Virus record (IMG/VR): IMGVR_UViG_3300045257_000090
Span: 1-39,443 of that record
Strand: one strand, 5' to 3'
From: a virus
Length of the DNA stretch: 39,443 nt
Both the position numbers and the translations under genes were made by a program. Below the pieces are notes generated by a model. The model searched no databases, was not told where the DNA came from, and was given only the letters and a program-made list of their open reading frames with translations. Positions 28,348-36,829 of the stretch are shown piece after piece; position 1 is the stretch's first letter; every line of letters begins with the position of its first letter.

Positions 28348-28833
28348 CTATTGATATGAAAAATCCCCATGCAACCGCCGCGCAGCCGCCGTGTAGGCAG
28401 CCGACGCAGCTTCGCGAGTGGGGAATTGTCCTAAGTAGTTAAGTTTTCCGTCGCGCATGATAGCCGCCTCAAAGCAGCGACCATTGCGGCGGGGATAAAC
28501 GCCCTTCAATCCAGTTTTGCTGTCTCTGTCGCCGCGTCGATTGTGCGTATTCTGTTGCGCGGTAGCTTCGCGCAAATTGCAAAGTCGATTATCAAGCTTG
28601 TCTCGGTTTACATGGTCGATAAATTCGCGGGGAAAACGGCCATAGGAATAAAGCCATGCGAGCCTATGTGCCCCATATTGTCGGCTATCAATGGTTATGT
28701 TCCTGTAACCATTGGCTTTTAAGGCACCCGCCTCATCGCCCGGATTGACTGATTTCCTCTTAACTTTCCATGTGAACACGCCCGTTTCTGGGTTATAATC
28801 GAGCAATTCACGGACACGATCTCTCGTGAGCAT
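28348..28833 (-). CDS. HNH-AP2 homing endonuclease
   Basis: This 161-aa protein has YDYNPETGVFTWK-like N-terminus, an HNH_3-type core HRLAWLYSYGRFPREFIDHV then NRDKLDNRLCNLREATAQQN, and a C-terminal AP2-like DNA-binding domain GLKGVYPRRNGRCFEAAIMR. Proteins of this kind are self-mobile nucleases. ATG 28833 follows GGAGCC; it lies between the ejection-protein gene and the tail fibre gene, with its stop touching the fibre's ribosome-binding region. Confidence 0.85.
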   Translation of the reverse strand: MLTRDRVRELLDYNPETGVFTWKVKRKSVNPGDEAGALKANGYRNITIDSRQYGAHRLAWLYSYGRFPREFIDHVNRDKLDNRLCNLREATAQQNTHNRRGDRDSKTGLKGVYPRRNGRCFEAAIMRDGKLNYLGQFPTREAASAAYTAAARRLHGDFSYQ

Positions 28834-28844
28834 CAAGGCTCCAA

Positions 28845-29237
28845 ATGTTTATTCAGATTGTTGTGACGATTGCGGTAGCGACCTGGCTCGCGGTCATTAA
28901 TGCGACGCCAAACCCTTACGTTATTCTCGGAATATCATTCGCGGCCGGATGGCTCGCGAAGATCATCCTTAGTGGACAAATCTCATTGGGAACTAGGCCG
29001 GCGAGCGCCTTCCAAAACCTGAAGCGTGATACGGGCGGCCGTAGCGTTGGCCTCCGCGCTTCGCGTTGGCATGCTGGCGATCTTGGCGAACAGTTTTCCA
29101 CTCGTCGGGTCGGTGATAATCCGCGCGACCTCATCGAGATTATGCCCAAGCTGCCAATTCGACCACTTATCGCTAACGGCGCTAAACCATTTGCCGGGAC
29201 TAGCCCCAAGTTTGACGGCTTCCCCGACAAGACTTGA
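28845..29237 (+). CDS. Possible small plus-strand membrane ORF
   Basis: The gap 28834-28982 contains a plus-strand frame from ATG 28845 (AAGG upstream) whose first ~44 residues are strongly hydrophobic (MFIQIVVTIAVATWLAVINA, then YVILGISFAAGWLAKIIL). After 28983 the frame is antisense to the ejection-protein gene and looks like a shadow. It may be a real membrane peptide or chance. Confidence 0.3.
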   Translation: MFIQIVVTIAVATWLAVINATPNPYVILGISFAAGWLAKIILSGQISLGTRPASAFQNLKRDTGGRSVGLRASRWHAGDLGEQFSTRRVGDNPRDLIEIMPKLPIRPLIANGAKPFAGTSPKFDGFPDKT

Positions 29238-31187
29238 ACCACTCATCATTGAGTGTTCAAGGCGATTAAATTCTGTCTTGCTGCCGATCGCTTGGCGCCG
29301 CCCGGTTGCCTCAACAACGTCTAGGAATTTCTCAAAGCCGGCCCATCGTGCGCGGCCTTTCGGAAGTGCCTCAACAGCTGCTTTCAGGTTGGCGCGTTGC
29401 TGTTCATTGCCGGCAATTCTGACGGCAAATTTAGCCCCCGCGAACTGATTTGCGCCGCCTTGCAATGCTTTGTTTGCTTCATTGAAAACCATTTCAGCGT
29501 GAGCGCGAACAAGTTGCTCAGCCAATGCCGGGCGCCGCGCCGCTAAAGCCGATACCGCTTGCGAAATTTCATATTGGCTGTTGGGGAGCGGGTTGGCCGG
29601 GAATAGAGCATTGATCGCAGATTTTGTGTCTTTGCTTTCGGCAAGCTTTCCAAGCGGACCATTCATTAACGGAGTTAGATATTTCTCGCGCAATTGGCTT
29701 TCGATCGAAAGCGCCGTTCCATATTCGCCAGATCGTTGCGAGGCAACATTTGACACGTTATTCGATTTATCAACGGCAGCAGCCTTAACTGCTTTGGCAT
29801 CCTCGCCAAGGCCGGCCGCGCGCTGCATATTGGGATTTTGTGATAGCACCGACGCGGCATTTTTCGACGCCGTATCGAGTTGCTTTTTTACCTCATTCAA
29901 AAACCCGACGCTATTCTCGGGCAAATGAGAGACATAACGGTTTAGTTGCGGGTCGGCACGAACTGCCTTTGCGGCTTCTTCATAACCAGGTACGGCGCGA
30001 ACCTGCGCCATTTCAGTCGGCGTCAGTAAGATGCCTTCCGATCCCTTATAGAACGGCTCCGCTTGTGCATTGATCGCCTTGCGAACGTCTCCGATCGCGC
30101 CCTCAGCCGTTTCCGCCGCCGCTGGCCCGATCGCACTAGGCTGTCCGGTCGGGTTGGCGATACGATCAGCATTCCCTTGAAATGCGCCGCGAACCTGTGC
30201 CGGACGATCGGCCATGAACTCTTGCATCGTCGCGCGGCTATGCGGAGAACTTTCCGCCATGCGCTGCATATCCTGACCAACGGGCGCATTCTTAACGTGG
30301 CTCAGTGCTTCCGGCCATGTAAGCGCGATGCCTTGCGATCGCGCCTCATTCATAAGGCTGCGCGCCGCATCAACGTCAGCTTTCGTTAAATTCGCTGGCA
30401 ATTGCGAGCGCAATACTTTGGTCGCGCCGCCACGGCCGGAAAGGATTGCGCCAATGATCGAGCCGGTTAATGCCCCACCCGCTCCGGCCGCGCCCTCTGC
30501 CGGATTGCCCTCAAAGACCTTTCTAGCGGTAGTGGACGCGATGGCCGGCAAAGCGACTTGATAACCTAGCTTCTTTGCAATGCCGCCCGGTCCAGCAACA
30601 GCGGAGGGAAGAAATTCGCCGCCCGTTTGCAGCAAATTTCCAATGTCGGTTTTCGGCTTGAAATCAGGTGAAATCGCGGACGGAACGTATGGCTTAACAG
30701 CGCTTTCAACCTGTGCCGTGGACGGTTGGATATTATAGCGGGGCTCCGTGACTTGCGGATTTATTTCAGGGGCGCCTATCTTTCTAGCAACGAAATTAGC
30801 AACAGCGTCCATCCCCGAGCCCATGAGCTCGCGAACGTCTCCTGGTGTGGCGGCGATCGACGCAAGGCCCTTTACGATCCCCGATCCGAGAGACGAACCG
30901 GCGTCGGCAAAACGATCGCCAACAGAAAGGGGCAATTCTGGCGGCGAAGGCGCCGGGGGTGCGGTCGGCTTCCACTCGGGAAACTCTGACGCGGCTGAAC
31001 CATGCTCCGATCCCGTTGGCAAGCCGGCCGCATTGCGCGCCGGGGAATAGTCGGGGAAATCGCTTGCCGCGTCCTGTGTCGCGCGGCGCCCAATAACGAC
31101 ATTCGGAATTGTCTGATTGCCGAGCGTCGGCAACTGGACGGGCGGTAGATTTGAAGCGTCGCCCGCCCCATAAGTAACCTCGGTCAT
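28983..31187 (-). CDS. Ejection-type internal virion protein, 734 aa
   Basis: This is the largest gene in the window. The N-terminal ~90 residues are Pro-rich and disordered-looking. A Gly/Ala-rich hydrophobic region lies around 195-260 (FLPSAVAGPGGIAKK, GAAGAGGALTGSIIGAILSG), followed by long helical Ala/Glu/Lys-rich stretches. Such proteins are carried inside the capsid and form the DNA-ejection channel in P22-like phages (gp16/gp20-like role). ATG 31187 overlaps the previous stop. Role is from size, composition and position. Confidence 0.65.
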   Translation of the reverse strand: MTEVTYGAGDASNLPPVQLPTLGNQTIPNVVIGRRATQDAASDFPDYSPARNAAGLPTGSEHGSAASEFPEWKPTAPPAPSPPELPLSVGDRFADAGSSLGSGIVKGLASIAATPGDVRELMGSGMDAVANFVARKIGAPEINPQVTEPRYNIQPSTAQVESAVKPYVPSAISPDFKPKTDIGNLLQTGGEFLPSAVAGPGGIAKKLGYQVALPAIASTTARKVFEGNPAEGAAGAGGALTGSIIGAILSGRGGATKVLRSQLPANLTKADVDAARSLMNEARSQGIALTWPEALSHVKNAPVGQDMQRMAESSPHSRATMQEFMADRPAQVRGAFQGNADRIANPTGQPSAIGPAAAETAEGAIGDVRKAINAQAEPFYKGSEGILLTPTEMAQVRAVPGYEEAAKAVRADPQLNRYVSHLPENSVGFLNEVKKQLDTASKNAASVLSQNPNMQRAAGLGEDAKAVKAAAVDKSNNVSNVASQRSGEYGTALSIESQLREKYLTPLMNGPLGKLAESKDTKSAINALFPANPLPNSQYEISQAVSALAARRPALAEQLVRAHAEMVFNEANKALQGGANQFAGAKFAVRIAGNEQQRANLKAAVEALPKGRARWAGFEKFLDVVEATGRRQAIGSKTEFNRLEHSMMSGSSLVGEAVKLGASPGKWFSAVSDKWSNWQLGHNLDEVARIITDPTSGKLFAKIASMPTRSAEANATAARITLQVLEGARRPSSQ

Positions 31188-32983
31188 TGCGCGACCATCG
31201 CCTTAACGCCGTTAGGAAAGCGGATTGGCTGACCAGGCTGAACGCCCAAGGCTTTGCCCCATTGAATGATAGCGTTTTTGTTTCCGGCAATATCAGGCGG
31301 AACGGTCGGCGCTCCCAAAATCTCAGGATGGCTGCGCTCTTGATCGGTGAATACCGGGTGAGATTGTAGATAGGTTGAAACCTTCTGATCGAAACCGGCA
31401 TCGAGCCCGAGAGGATGTACCGGCCTTCCCGAAGCATCCACTTCGCTCTTATAGGCTCGCGCCATTTCAGCGACCTTATTAGAGACGCCGCCCATTCTGT
31501 CTTGAACTTCCACAAGGAAGCGATTGCCTCCGAGCGTCGTCGCAAGTGACGGCGCCGCCTTCGTGACGAGATCGACCTGCTGAGAGAATATGCGGCTGCT
31601 CGCGGCGCCGGCCTCTTGCATTTGATCTTTCTGCGTATTGATTTGGCCGAGGACGCTAGAGGCCGTTATTTTCTGTAACGCCTCTTGCAGCATCGCGGCT
31701 TTTTGGTCCCCGAATGCTGCGCGAACGCGGTTGATATCGAGCGCATATTTGCCGCCGACACCGCTATACATGCTTGGGTCGCTCAAAACAGACTTAGACA
31801 GGTCGATATATGGCTTTAGGTCGCGATCGAATTGCGAGGATTGCGCTTGAATACCGGCGTAGGTTTTCTGTCCCTGCTCAACCTGTAATTTCTGCGCTTC
31901 TTTCTGTCCTTCATAGGAAAGCGGCGACGCTTGGTTGCTAGACGCCGCGTTTTTCATTTCAGGCGTTGTCTCGGCATTCTTCGCCAATGCGCCGCGAATT
32001 GTTTTCGCCTGTTCCATAAGCGAGTCGGCCTGCGCCTTGAACGCTTGCGACATGGCCGGATCGACTAGCGCGGCGGCTTGCGCCCTCCGGTAACGATCGG
32101 TTGCGACCGCTTCATAGCGCGCGGCCGTCGCCTCATTGATGTTGCCTTGGGGGCCGGCAACGGTCGGGGGTGGCTGCGTTGATTGCGGCTGCGCTTGGGG
32201 CGCTAATTGACCTGTCGCCGGGGCGAACCGTTGCGCGAAATTCTGCGTTGCCTGTGGCGCTTGAACTTGTGGCGCCGCGGGTGCGCCCGTTGGCGTTGGT
32301 TCGCCTTGGGGATTGTCTTGCGTATAGCGAACGGTTTGAACGAGTTTTGCTCGTATGGTCGGGTCGTTAGGGTCGATCGGATCGTCAGGAGACACGCCGA
32401 GGCCAGCCGCGATTTGCGTAGCGTCGCCACCCGTCCGCGCCGCGATCGTGCGCGCCGTTACATTGCTTCCTGTTTGCGGCGCCGTCTGAAATCCAGCCGG
32501 TCCCGCCGTCTCAACAGGACCGCGCTCGATACCTGTAACCGTTCCTAAATTCTTGCCTGGGGGCGATGGCGTTCCGGTCGGAACGTCGGCATCGCTATAT
32601 TGTTTTGCCTGTGGAGGCGTTTGCGACGGCAACCCGCGCGACGTAGAGGGCGGGAATTGCTGTTGCGGCTGTGTTTCATTGCCGGGAACGAGGCTGCGCG
32701 CGATATCGAACTTTTGCAGCGGGAGAATGTTGCTGATCTGCGACGTTCCGCCGACCTTGGCGAGCTTGTCGGTTACGGCATTCCAATCAATGTTTCCGTT
32801 GGAGTCTTTCGGCAAGCCTTCCGAGAAGGCATTGCGCTGGTCTTGCTTGTTTCGCGCTTCTTGCCCAGCCCAAAATTCATCCGGTAACTTTCCGATAAAT
32901 GAAAGATCGCGACCTTTGGCAATAGTATCGTTGAGATCGTTGATCCCGGCATTGTTTATCGGGACACTCCAATAATCAGGCAT
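31184..32983 (-). CDS. Ejection-type internal virion protein, 599 aa
   Basis: The N-terminal ~95 residues are a distinct head (ISNILPLQKFDIARSLVPGN). Residues about 100-285 are a Pro/Gln/Thr-rich disordered linker. From about 285 to the end are helical repeats (RYEAVATDRYRRAQAAALVD, YKSEVDASGRPVHPLGLDAG). It is likely a second component of the ejection apparatus, between two similar genes. Confidence 0.65.
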   Translation of the reverse strand: MPDYWSVPINNAGINDLNDTIAKGRDLSFIGKLPDEFWAGQEARNKQDQRNAFSEGLPKDSNGNIDWNAVTDKLAKVGGTSQISNILPLQKFDIARSLVPGNETQPQQQFPPSTSRGLPSQTPPQAKQYSDADVPTGTPSPPGKNLGTVTGIERGPVETAGPAGFQTAPQTGSNVTARTIAARTGGDATQIAAGLGVSPDDPIDPNDPTIRAKLVQTVRYTQDNPQGEPTPTGAPAAPQVQAPQATQNFAQRFAPATGQLAPQAQPQSTQPPPTVAGPQGNINEATAARYEAVATDRYRRAQAAALVDPAMSQAFKAQADSLMEQAKTIRGALAKNAETTPEMKNAASSNQASPLSYEGQKEAQKLQVEQGQKTYAGIQAQSSQFDRDLKPYIDLSKSVLSDPSMYSGVGGKYALDINRVRAAFGDQKAAMLQEALQKITASSVLGQINTQKDQMQEAGAASSRIFSQQVDLVTKAAPSLATTLGGNRFLVEVQDRMGGVSNKVAEMARAYKSEVDASGRPVHPLGLDAGFDQKVSTYLQSHPVFTDQERSHPEILGAPTVPPDIAGNKNAIIQWGKALGVQPGQPIRFPNGVKAMVAQ

Positions 32984-32995
32984 TAAAGTGTCTCC

Positions 32996-33655
32996 CTACC
33001 CGACCGCAAAGCCTAAGAGCTTGCTACCGAGATCAATTGCACCGTTGAAAATCGATGTGTTCGTAGCGGCGCGCGACAAATCCTGTGCGGCATTCGCATT
33101 CCCGATCCCGGTTTGCGTGTTGTAGGCGAGATTGCCCTGATTGCCGTAGGACGTGTTAAGCGAGTTTCCGAGGCCGGTATCCACGGCCGCAATGCCACCC
33201 GCTGCGCTGGTTTGTTGTCCGAGATAGGGCTGCAAGCGCGAGACGTATTGGCCGTAGGATTGATTGGCGAGGCCAGTCCCATAATTCTGTTCTGCCGTTA
33301 GGAGATTTCCGCTTGTATTCATTCCGCGCGATGCCGCACCGCGATCAATCGCTTGTAATCCCTGATCGAATTGGAATTGATAGCCTGGGTCGGTCTGAAA
33401 ATTAGCCTTTGCGCGAGCTTGCCCCGCCGTGCCGTTCGCCCCCGTTGCGTCGCCGTATGCATTGGCGCCAGCCGTCGAGGAATTATAAACATCGGTATAT
33501 GGCTGTAGCGCCGAGGCATAATTCGTGGATAGCGCATTGCGACCCTGCCCGAATAAATCCGACGCCTGATTGTATCCGGCATTTAGCCCGGCAATCTTGG
33601 CATTGGCGGCATCTTCCGCGCCAGCATTGCCGAACACGTCTTGAAAAAAGCCCAT
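32996..33655 (-). CDS. Ejection-type internal virion protein, 219 aa (gp7-like by position)
   Basis: This protein starts MGFFQDVFGNAGAEDAANAK and is rich in Ala, Gly, Asn and Tyr; AASRGMNTSGNLLTAEQNYG lies in the centre and a short hydrophobic segment at the end (LGSKLLGFAVG). This composition and order recall the small P22 ejection protein gp7. It precedes the two larger ejection-type genes. Confidence 0.6.
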   Translation of the reverse strand: MGFFQDVFGNAGAEDAANAKIAGLNAGYNQASDLFGQGRNALSTNYASALQPYTDVYNSSTAGANAYGDATGANGTAGQARAKANFQTDPGYQFQFDQGLQAIDRGAASRGMNTSGNLLTAEQNYGTGLANQSYGQYVSRLQPYLGQQTSAAGGIAAVDTGLGNSLNTSYGNQGNLAYNTQTGIGNANAAQDLSRAATNTSIFNGAIDLGSKLLGFAVG

Positions 33656-33661
33656 TGCCTT

Positions 33662-33943
33662 TTAGTCTCCGCTCGACTTCTTGATTATATTCACAATGCG
33701 CGAGTTATCTTCCAGCGCGACGATTTCGTGAGTTATCGGCGCTTCATTGTCGATCACGGCCCCGGCCGCGTAATCGTCAGAGGCGGACGGCCCGTGAACA
33801 TTGACGCGCCCTCTGGCAACTATGGTGATATGAACGTCATTCTCCCCATGTGTGTGCATGGGCAGAACGTCACCCTTTATCTCGAATGTATAGACTACGC
33901 CTGATAGATCGCCGGCTTTGAACGGCTTAATCTGCAATGACAA
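33662..33943 (-). CDS. Cupin-fold protein
   Basis: This 93-aa protein has the cupin motif 1 region GDVLPMHTHGENDVHITIVA, with His at HTH and DVH as candidate metal ligands (the usual Glu of motif 1 is absent), and motif 2 around EAPITHEIVALEDN. It resembles small conserved barrels used as metal-binding, sugar-binding or regulatory domains. It is unusual inside a structural cluster, where it may be a virion component or a structural chaperone. Confidence 0.75.
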   Translation of the reverse strand: MSLQIKPFKAGDLSGVVYTFEIKGDVLPMHTHGENDVHITIVARGRVNVHGPSASDDYAAGAVIDNEAPITHEIVALEDNSRIVNIIKKSSGD

Positions 33944-34208
33944 TGGATTTACCGGGGACTAGTGTTTGTTGCTGCTGCACAGGGGGTTGGGGCGCCGCAG
34001 GCGGAACGTAAGGGGCGATCGTATAATTGCCGTTCGCCAATTCAGCTTTAATTGCGATCGTGAATGGAGCATCGTCACTCGGAACGTAATTGAACGGGAT
34101 CGGCGTACCGTCATATGGAAATGCGCGCCCAATATCATAAGCCACAGTCAATTCGATATTGGTTTGCTCGCCGTTTGAGTACCGTAAATTTGTGAGCGCG
34201 ATTGTCAT
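33927..34208 (-). CDS. Uncharacterised virion-cluster protein
   Basis: From ATG 34208 (ATGA overlap) the protein is 93 aa. It looks beta-rich (MTIALTNLRYSNGEQTNIEL then YDIGRAFPYDGTPIPFNYVP) and ends in a Pro/Gln-rich tail (PPAAPQPPVQQQQTLVPG). A small tail or collar component is possible. It overlaps the cupin gene by 17 bp. Confidence 0.5.
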   Translation of the reverse strand: MTIALTNLRYSNGEQTNIELTVAYDIGRAFPYDGTPIPFNYVPSDDAPFTIAIKAELANGNYTIAPYVPPAAPQPPVQQQQTLVPGKSIVIAD

Positions 34209-34816
34209 GCAAACCTCACAAAGATGCCGTAGTCGCCATTGCCACTGATCGTTTGAACGCTGATATTCTGCCAACTTCCCGGCATAGACGCCCAAGCGCC
34301 GAAGTTTACGTTTATGGTCGTGGAAAAACTTCCGCAGCTACCAGTCGTAAATGCCGTATATGTATAATATCCCAAATTTGCTCCAGAAGTTGTTCCGCCA
34401 TAACCAATAGGTCCGGGCGAGCCTGAAAAACCAGCCGTGGTAACGGTCAGAACTCTAGGAGCTTGGTTGACGTTGTAGGTCTGGACGTTCGCGATTAGCT
34501 GCCCGTCGAAGCCTTGATACTGGCCAGAGCCGTTCAGCGTCGGAACGCCGCTCGCTACGTTTACATTAAGTGTCGATACATTCCCGAGGCCGAGATTTGT
34601 TCTCGCCGTTCCTGTGTTGGCAAGGTCCGAAAGGTTATTCGCCTTTAGTAGAGCTGTTCCCGCAGACAGACTCGTAACTGCTTCGTTAAGGCTCTTGATT
34701 GTTGCTTGAACAGACGTGAGCCAATTCGTCAGGTCTTTTTTCGGCTTTCCTGCATCATCGACGTGCTGCGTTGTCGAATCCGGCAACGGTAGAAGCGGCG
34801 GGACCGTAACTGTCAA
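34205..34816 (-). CDS. Tail fibre-like protein
   Basis: This 203-aa protein starts at TTG 34816 (overlap TTGA). It has LPDSTTQHVDDAGKPKKDLT and SLNEAVTSLSAGTALLKANN, then LSDLANTGTARTNLGLGNVS, an adhesin-stem signature common in tail fibres, and a beta C-terminus (YGGTTSGANLGYYTYTAFTT). It is likely a trimeric fibre attached near the gp10-like plug. Confidence 0.65.
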   Translation of the reverse strand: MTVTVPPLLPLPDSTTQHVDDAGKPKKDLTNWLTSVQATIKSLNEAVTSLSAGTALLKANNLSDLANTGTARTNLGLGNVSTLNVNVASGVPTLNGSGQYQGFDGQLIANVQTYNVNQAPRVLTVTTAGFSGSPGPIGYGGTTSGANLGYYTYTAFTTGSCGSFSTTINVNFGAWASMPGSWQNISVQTISGNGDYGIFVRFA

Positions 34817-36252
34817 GTGGCCAACTCTGCTATTTTACCGGCCATGTCACCTCCGGTTAATTCAAAATCGACGTTATCGTACATCGTTACGCGCCAACGC
34901 CGGCCTTGGTCCTTGGTCGATCCAACGCGATTGACGCTAATGCGACGTTCCGCGATTGCCTGTCGTCCTAATTTGCGGATTACTGGCGTTGACCATGATA
35001 CGCCGCCGTCATCGCTCCATGATATCAATACGTCGGGGTCGGTTTGCGTCGGGTCGGTTCCGGTCGCGATACCAACTCCGCGCGCCATATCGAAAGAAAC
35101 GCTGTCGCAGCGCAACCTCTTTGGAAACGCCGTAACAGGACCGCTTTCGACGATCGCCGGCAATGACGTTCCCAATTCGTCGCGCGCCGTTTCCGTAATT
35201 TGGCTAAGTTTGCTGGTAGCTACGCTATCGCCAACGAGCCATTTATTGAAGGCATAGACCGAGCCGAACGCCCGCCAATTGACGATCCCGTTGCTCATGC
35301 GCTCATGCCAATACTGCGAGTCGATATCGAACACCCATGTAAAGGTCGTTGTCCGCAATACGACACAGGCTTTTCCGCCCGCGACGTAGGGGAACATTTC
35401 TATATCGTCGGTGCTTCCGCCATTATCGAGGAACGCGCCGATTGCCCGATCAACGTCCGGCGTCGAAATCTTTTGCGGCGAATAGCCGTCTAAGCCCTTA
35501 ACCGTGCGATCATTGGCAACAAATATAATCCCGCGGCCAAATCCGGGCTCAAAGCCTGTGACCGCATAGCGGCCAAGAAGCCCAATCGGAATGACCTTGA
35601 CGCGCGTAAACGGAAATCCGGTCGCGTTCGCCGTATCCTGATAGGGTTCGATCGTCGTATCGCCCATCAAGTAAAGTTCGCCAAATGGAACGGCGCGCAA
35701 CAGTCCGCCCGGATTTCCCTCTACGGTCGTAAAGTCGAGTGGATTGATCGAGGTCGTATTGATACCGGAGGCAATGCATGTGCTATCGCCGTAGGTGAAG
35801 AAGAAATACCCATCAAGAAAGCAAACGCTGTTAGGCGATCCAACGTCGGCGTCTGGATACGCGATAACTGACGGTACGGTCGTGACTTTAACAGCGCCGT
35901 TATCAGGATCAACCGCGATAACGTCCGGCGTTGCCGCATTGTTGCGAGCCCAAATGAGTTTCTTCGTTCCGGTAAATGTTCCTAGCGTTGTTTGTGTGCC
36001 GCTACTGTCAAATTTAACAATGTCGTGATCGCTGGTAAATCCTCCGTAGAGGAAGTTTCCGACGACAATTCCGCCGCGCCATCCTGAGTGCGAGGCGTTC
36101 TTAAAGAGGCTTAGACCTGGTGCGCGGCGAATAACTGTCCGTTTGCGCGCGCCGTTAACGAGTGCTTCCGAGTAAACATTAATTAGTCTGCCGGCGCTTT
36201 CATGTGTATTTGCGCCGGGTGCCGACGTTACCGGGAATGGAATATCGACCAC
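34813..36252 (-). CDS. P22 gp10-like packaged-DNA stabilisation protein
   Basis: This 479-aa protein starts MVDIPFPVTSAPGANTHESA and continues as repeated beta blades (NFLYGGFTSDHDIVKFDSSG, VCFLDGYFFFTYGDSTCIAS, IIFVANDRTVKGLDGYSPQK), compatible with the gp10 plug protein that closes the tail after packaging. GTG 36252 directly follows the gp4-like stop. It is downstream of the gp4-like gene, as in P22. Confidence 0.75.
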   Translation of the reverse strand: MVDIPFPVTSAPGANTHESAGRLINVYSEALVNGARKRTVIRRAPGLSLFKNASHSGWRGGIVVGNFLYGGFTSDHDIVKFDSSGTQTTLGTFTGTKKLIWARNNAATPDVIAVDPDNGAVKVTTVPSVIAYPDADVGSPNSVCFLDGYFFFTYGDSTCIASGINTTSINPLDFTTVEGNPGGLLRAVPFGELYLMGDTTIEPYQDTANATGFPFTRVKVIPIGLLGRYAVTGFEPGFGRGIIFVANDRTVKGLDGYSPQKISTPDVDRAIGAFLDNGGSTDDIEMFPYVAGGKACVVLRTTTFTWVFDIDSQYWHERMSNGIVNWRAFGSVYAFNKWLVGDSVATSKLSQITETARDELGTSLPAIVESGPVTAFPKRLRCDSVSFDMARGVGIATGTDPTQTDPDVLISWSDDGGVSWSTPVIRKLGRQAIAERRISVNRVGSTKDQGRRWRVTMYDNVDFELTGGDMAGKIAELAT

Positions 36253-36612
36253 TTAGAAATACTCAGTATGTTGATGTTCGCCCGTTGGCTTGCCGCGGTT
36301 TAATTCGCGCAACATATTCTCGGCCGCTAGAACGGGCGGCTCTTGGCCGGTCGATGGAACGCCGGCCATGCCAAACTCGGGAGCCGCGTCGTCAGCAACA
36401 ATCATGGCAATTGGATCGAACCACTCAACAGGAATGGCATCATCATCCGTAACCGTCGCTATATCGCGGATCGCAAGGCGCGATAGTGTCCCGTCAACGT
36501 GACTATCAACGGCGTCAAAATCCTCGGCATCGGCCGTTTGTCCGGCCGCAAGCTTGCCGAGATTTGAAAGCGCCTGGTTGACGAGATCGTTACGGGTTTT
36601 CGTTAGTGCCAT
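36253..36612 (-). CDS. P22 gp4-like tail accessory factor
   Basis: This 119-aa protein starts MALTKTRNDLVNQALSNLGK and continues AEDFDAVDSHVDGTLSRLAI, a helical pattern matching gp4-type tail accessory factors that extend the portal and recruit the gp10 plug. Position before the gp10-like gene agrees. Confidence 0.75.
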   Translation of the reverse strand: MALTKTRNDLVNQALSNLGKLAAGQTADAEDFDAVDSHVDGTLSRLAIRDIATVTDDDAIPVEWFDPIAMIVADDAAPEFGMAGVPSTGQEPPVLAAENMLRELNRGKPTGEHQHTEYF

Positions 36613-36829
36613 CTGTCACGGCCTCGGCTTTTGCCTTGGGTGGACGGCCGCGCCTTGGCGCCTCGCCGTCCGTTACCTTGAAGAATTGGTTAATTCTCGC
36701 CTTTGCGAGTGCGTGGGCATCCGTAACCTCTACCGCAACGCCTTTCGGAAACTTCATACCCTGCCATGTCGTGAAACTTGGCCCTGCGTAAGTTTCCGTA
36801 TCCTCTCCTAACCATGTCACTTTAGGCAT
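36590..36829 (-). CDS. Small protein with AT-hook-like tail
   Basis: This 79-aa protein has an SH3-like or beta N-terminal part (YAGPSFTTWQGMKFPKGVAV) and a C-terminal APRRGRPPKAKAEA, with the RGRP core of an AT-hook. It overlaps both neighbours. It might contact DNA at the portal vertex; this is inference. Confidence 0.55.
   Translation of the reverse strand: MPKVTWLGEDTETYAGPSFTTWQGMKFPKGVAVEVTDAHALAKARINQFFKVTDGEAPRRGRPPKAKAEAVTDGTNENP

Noticed and set aside
29026-29448. 140-aa plus-strand ORF
   Set aside because: Fully antisense to the 734-aa ejection-type gene and shadow-like.
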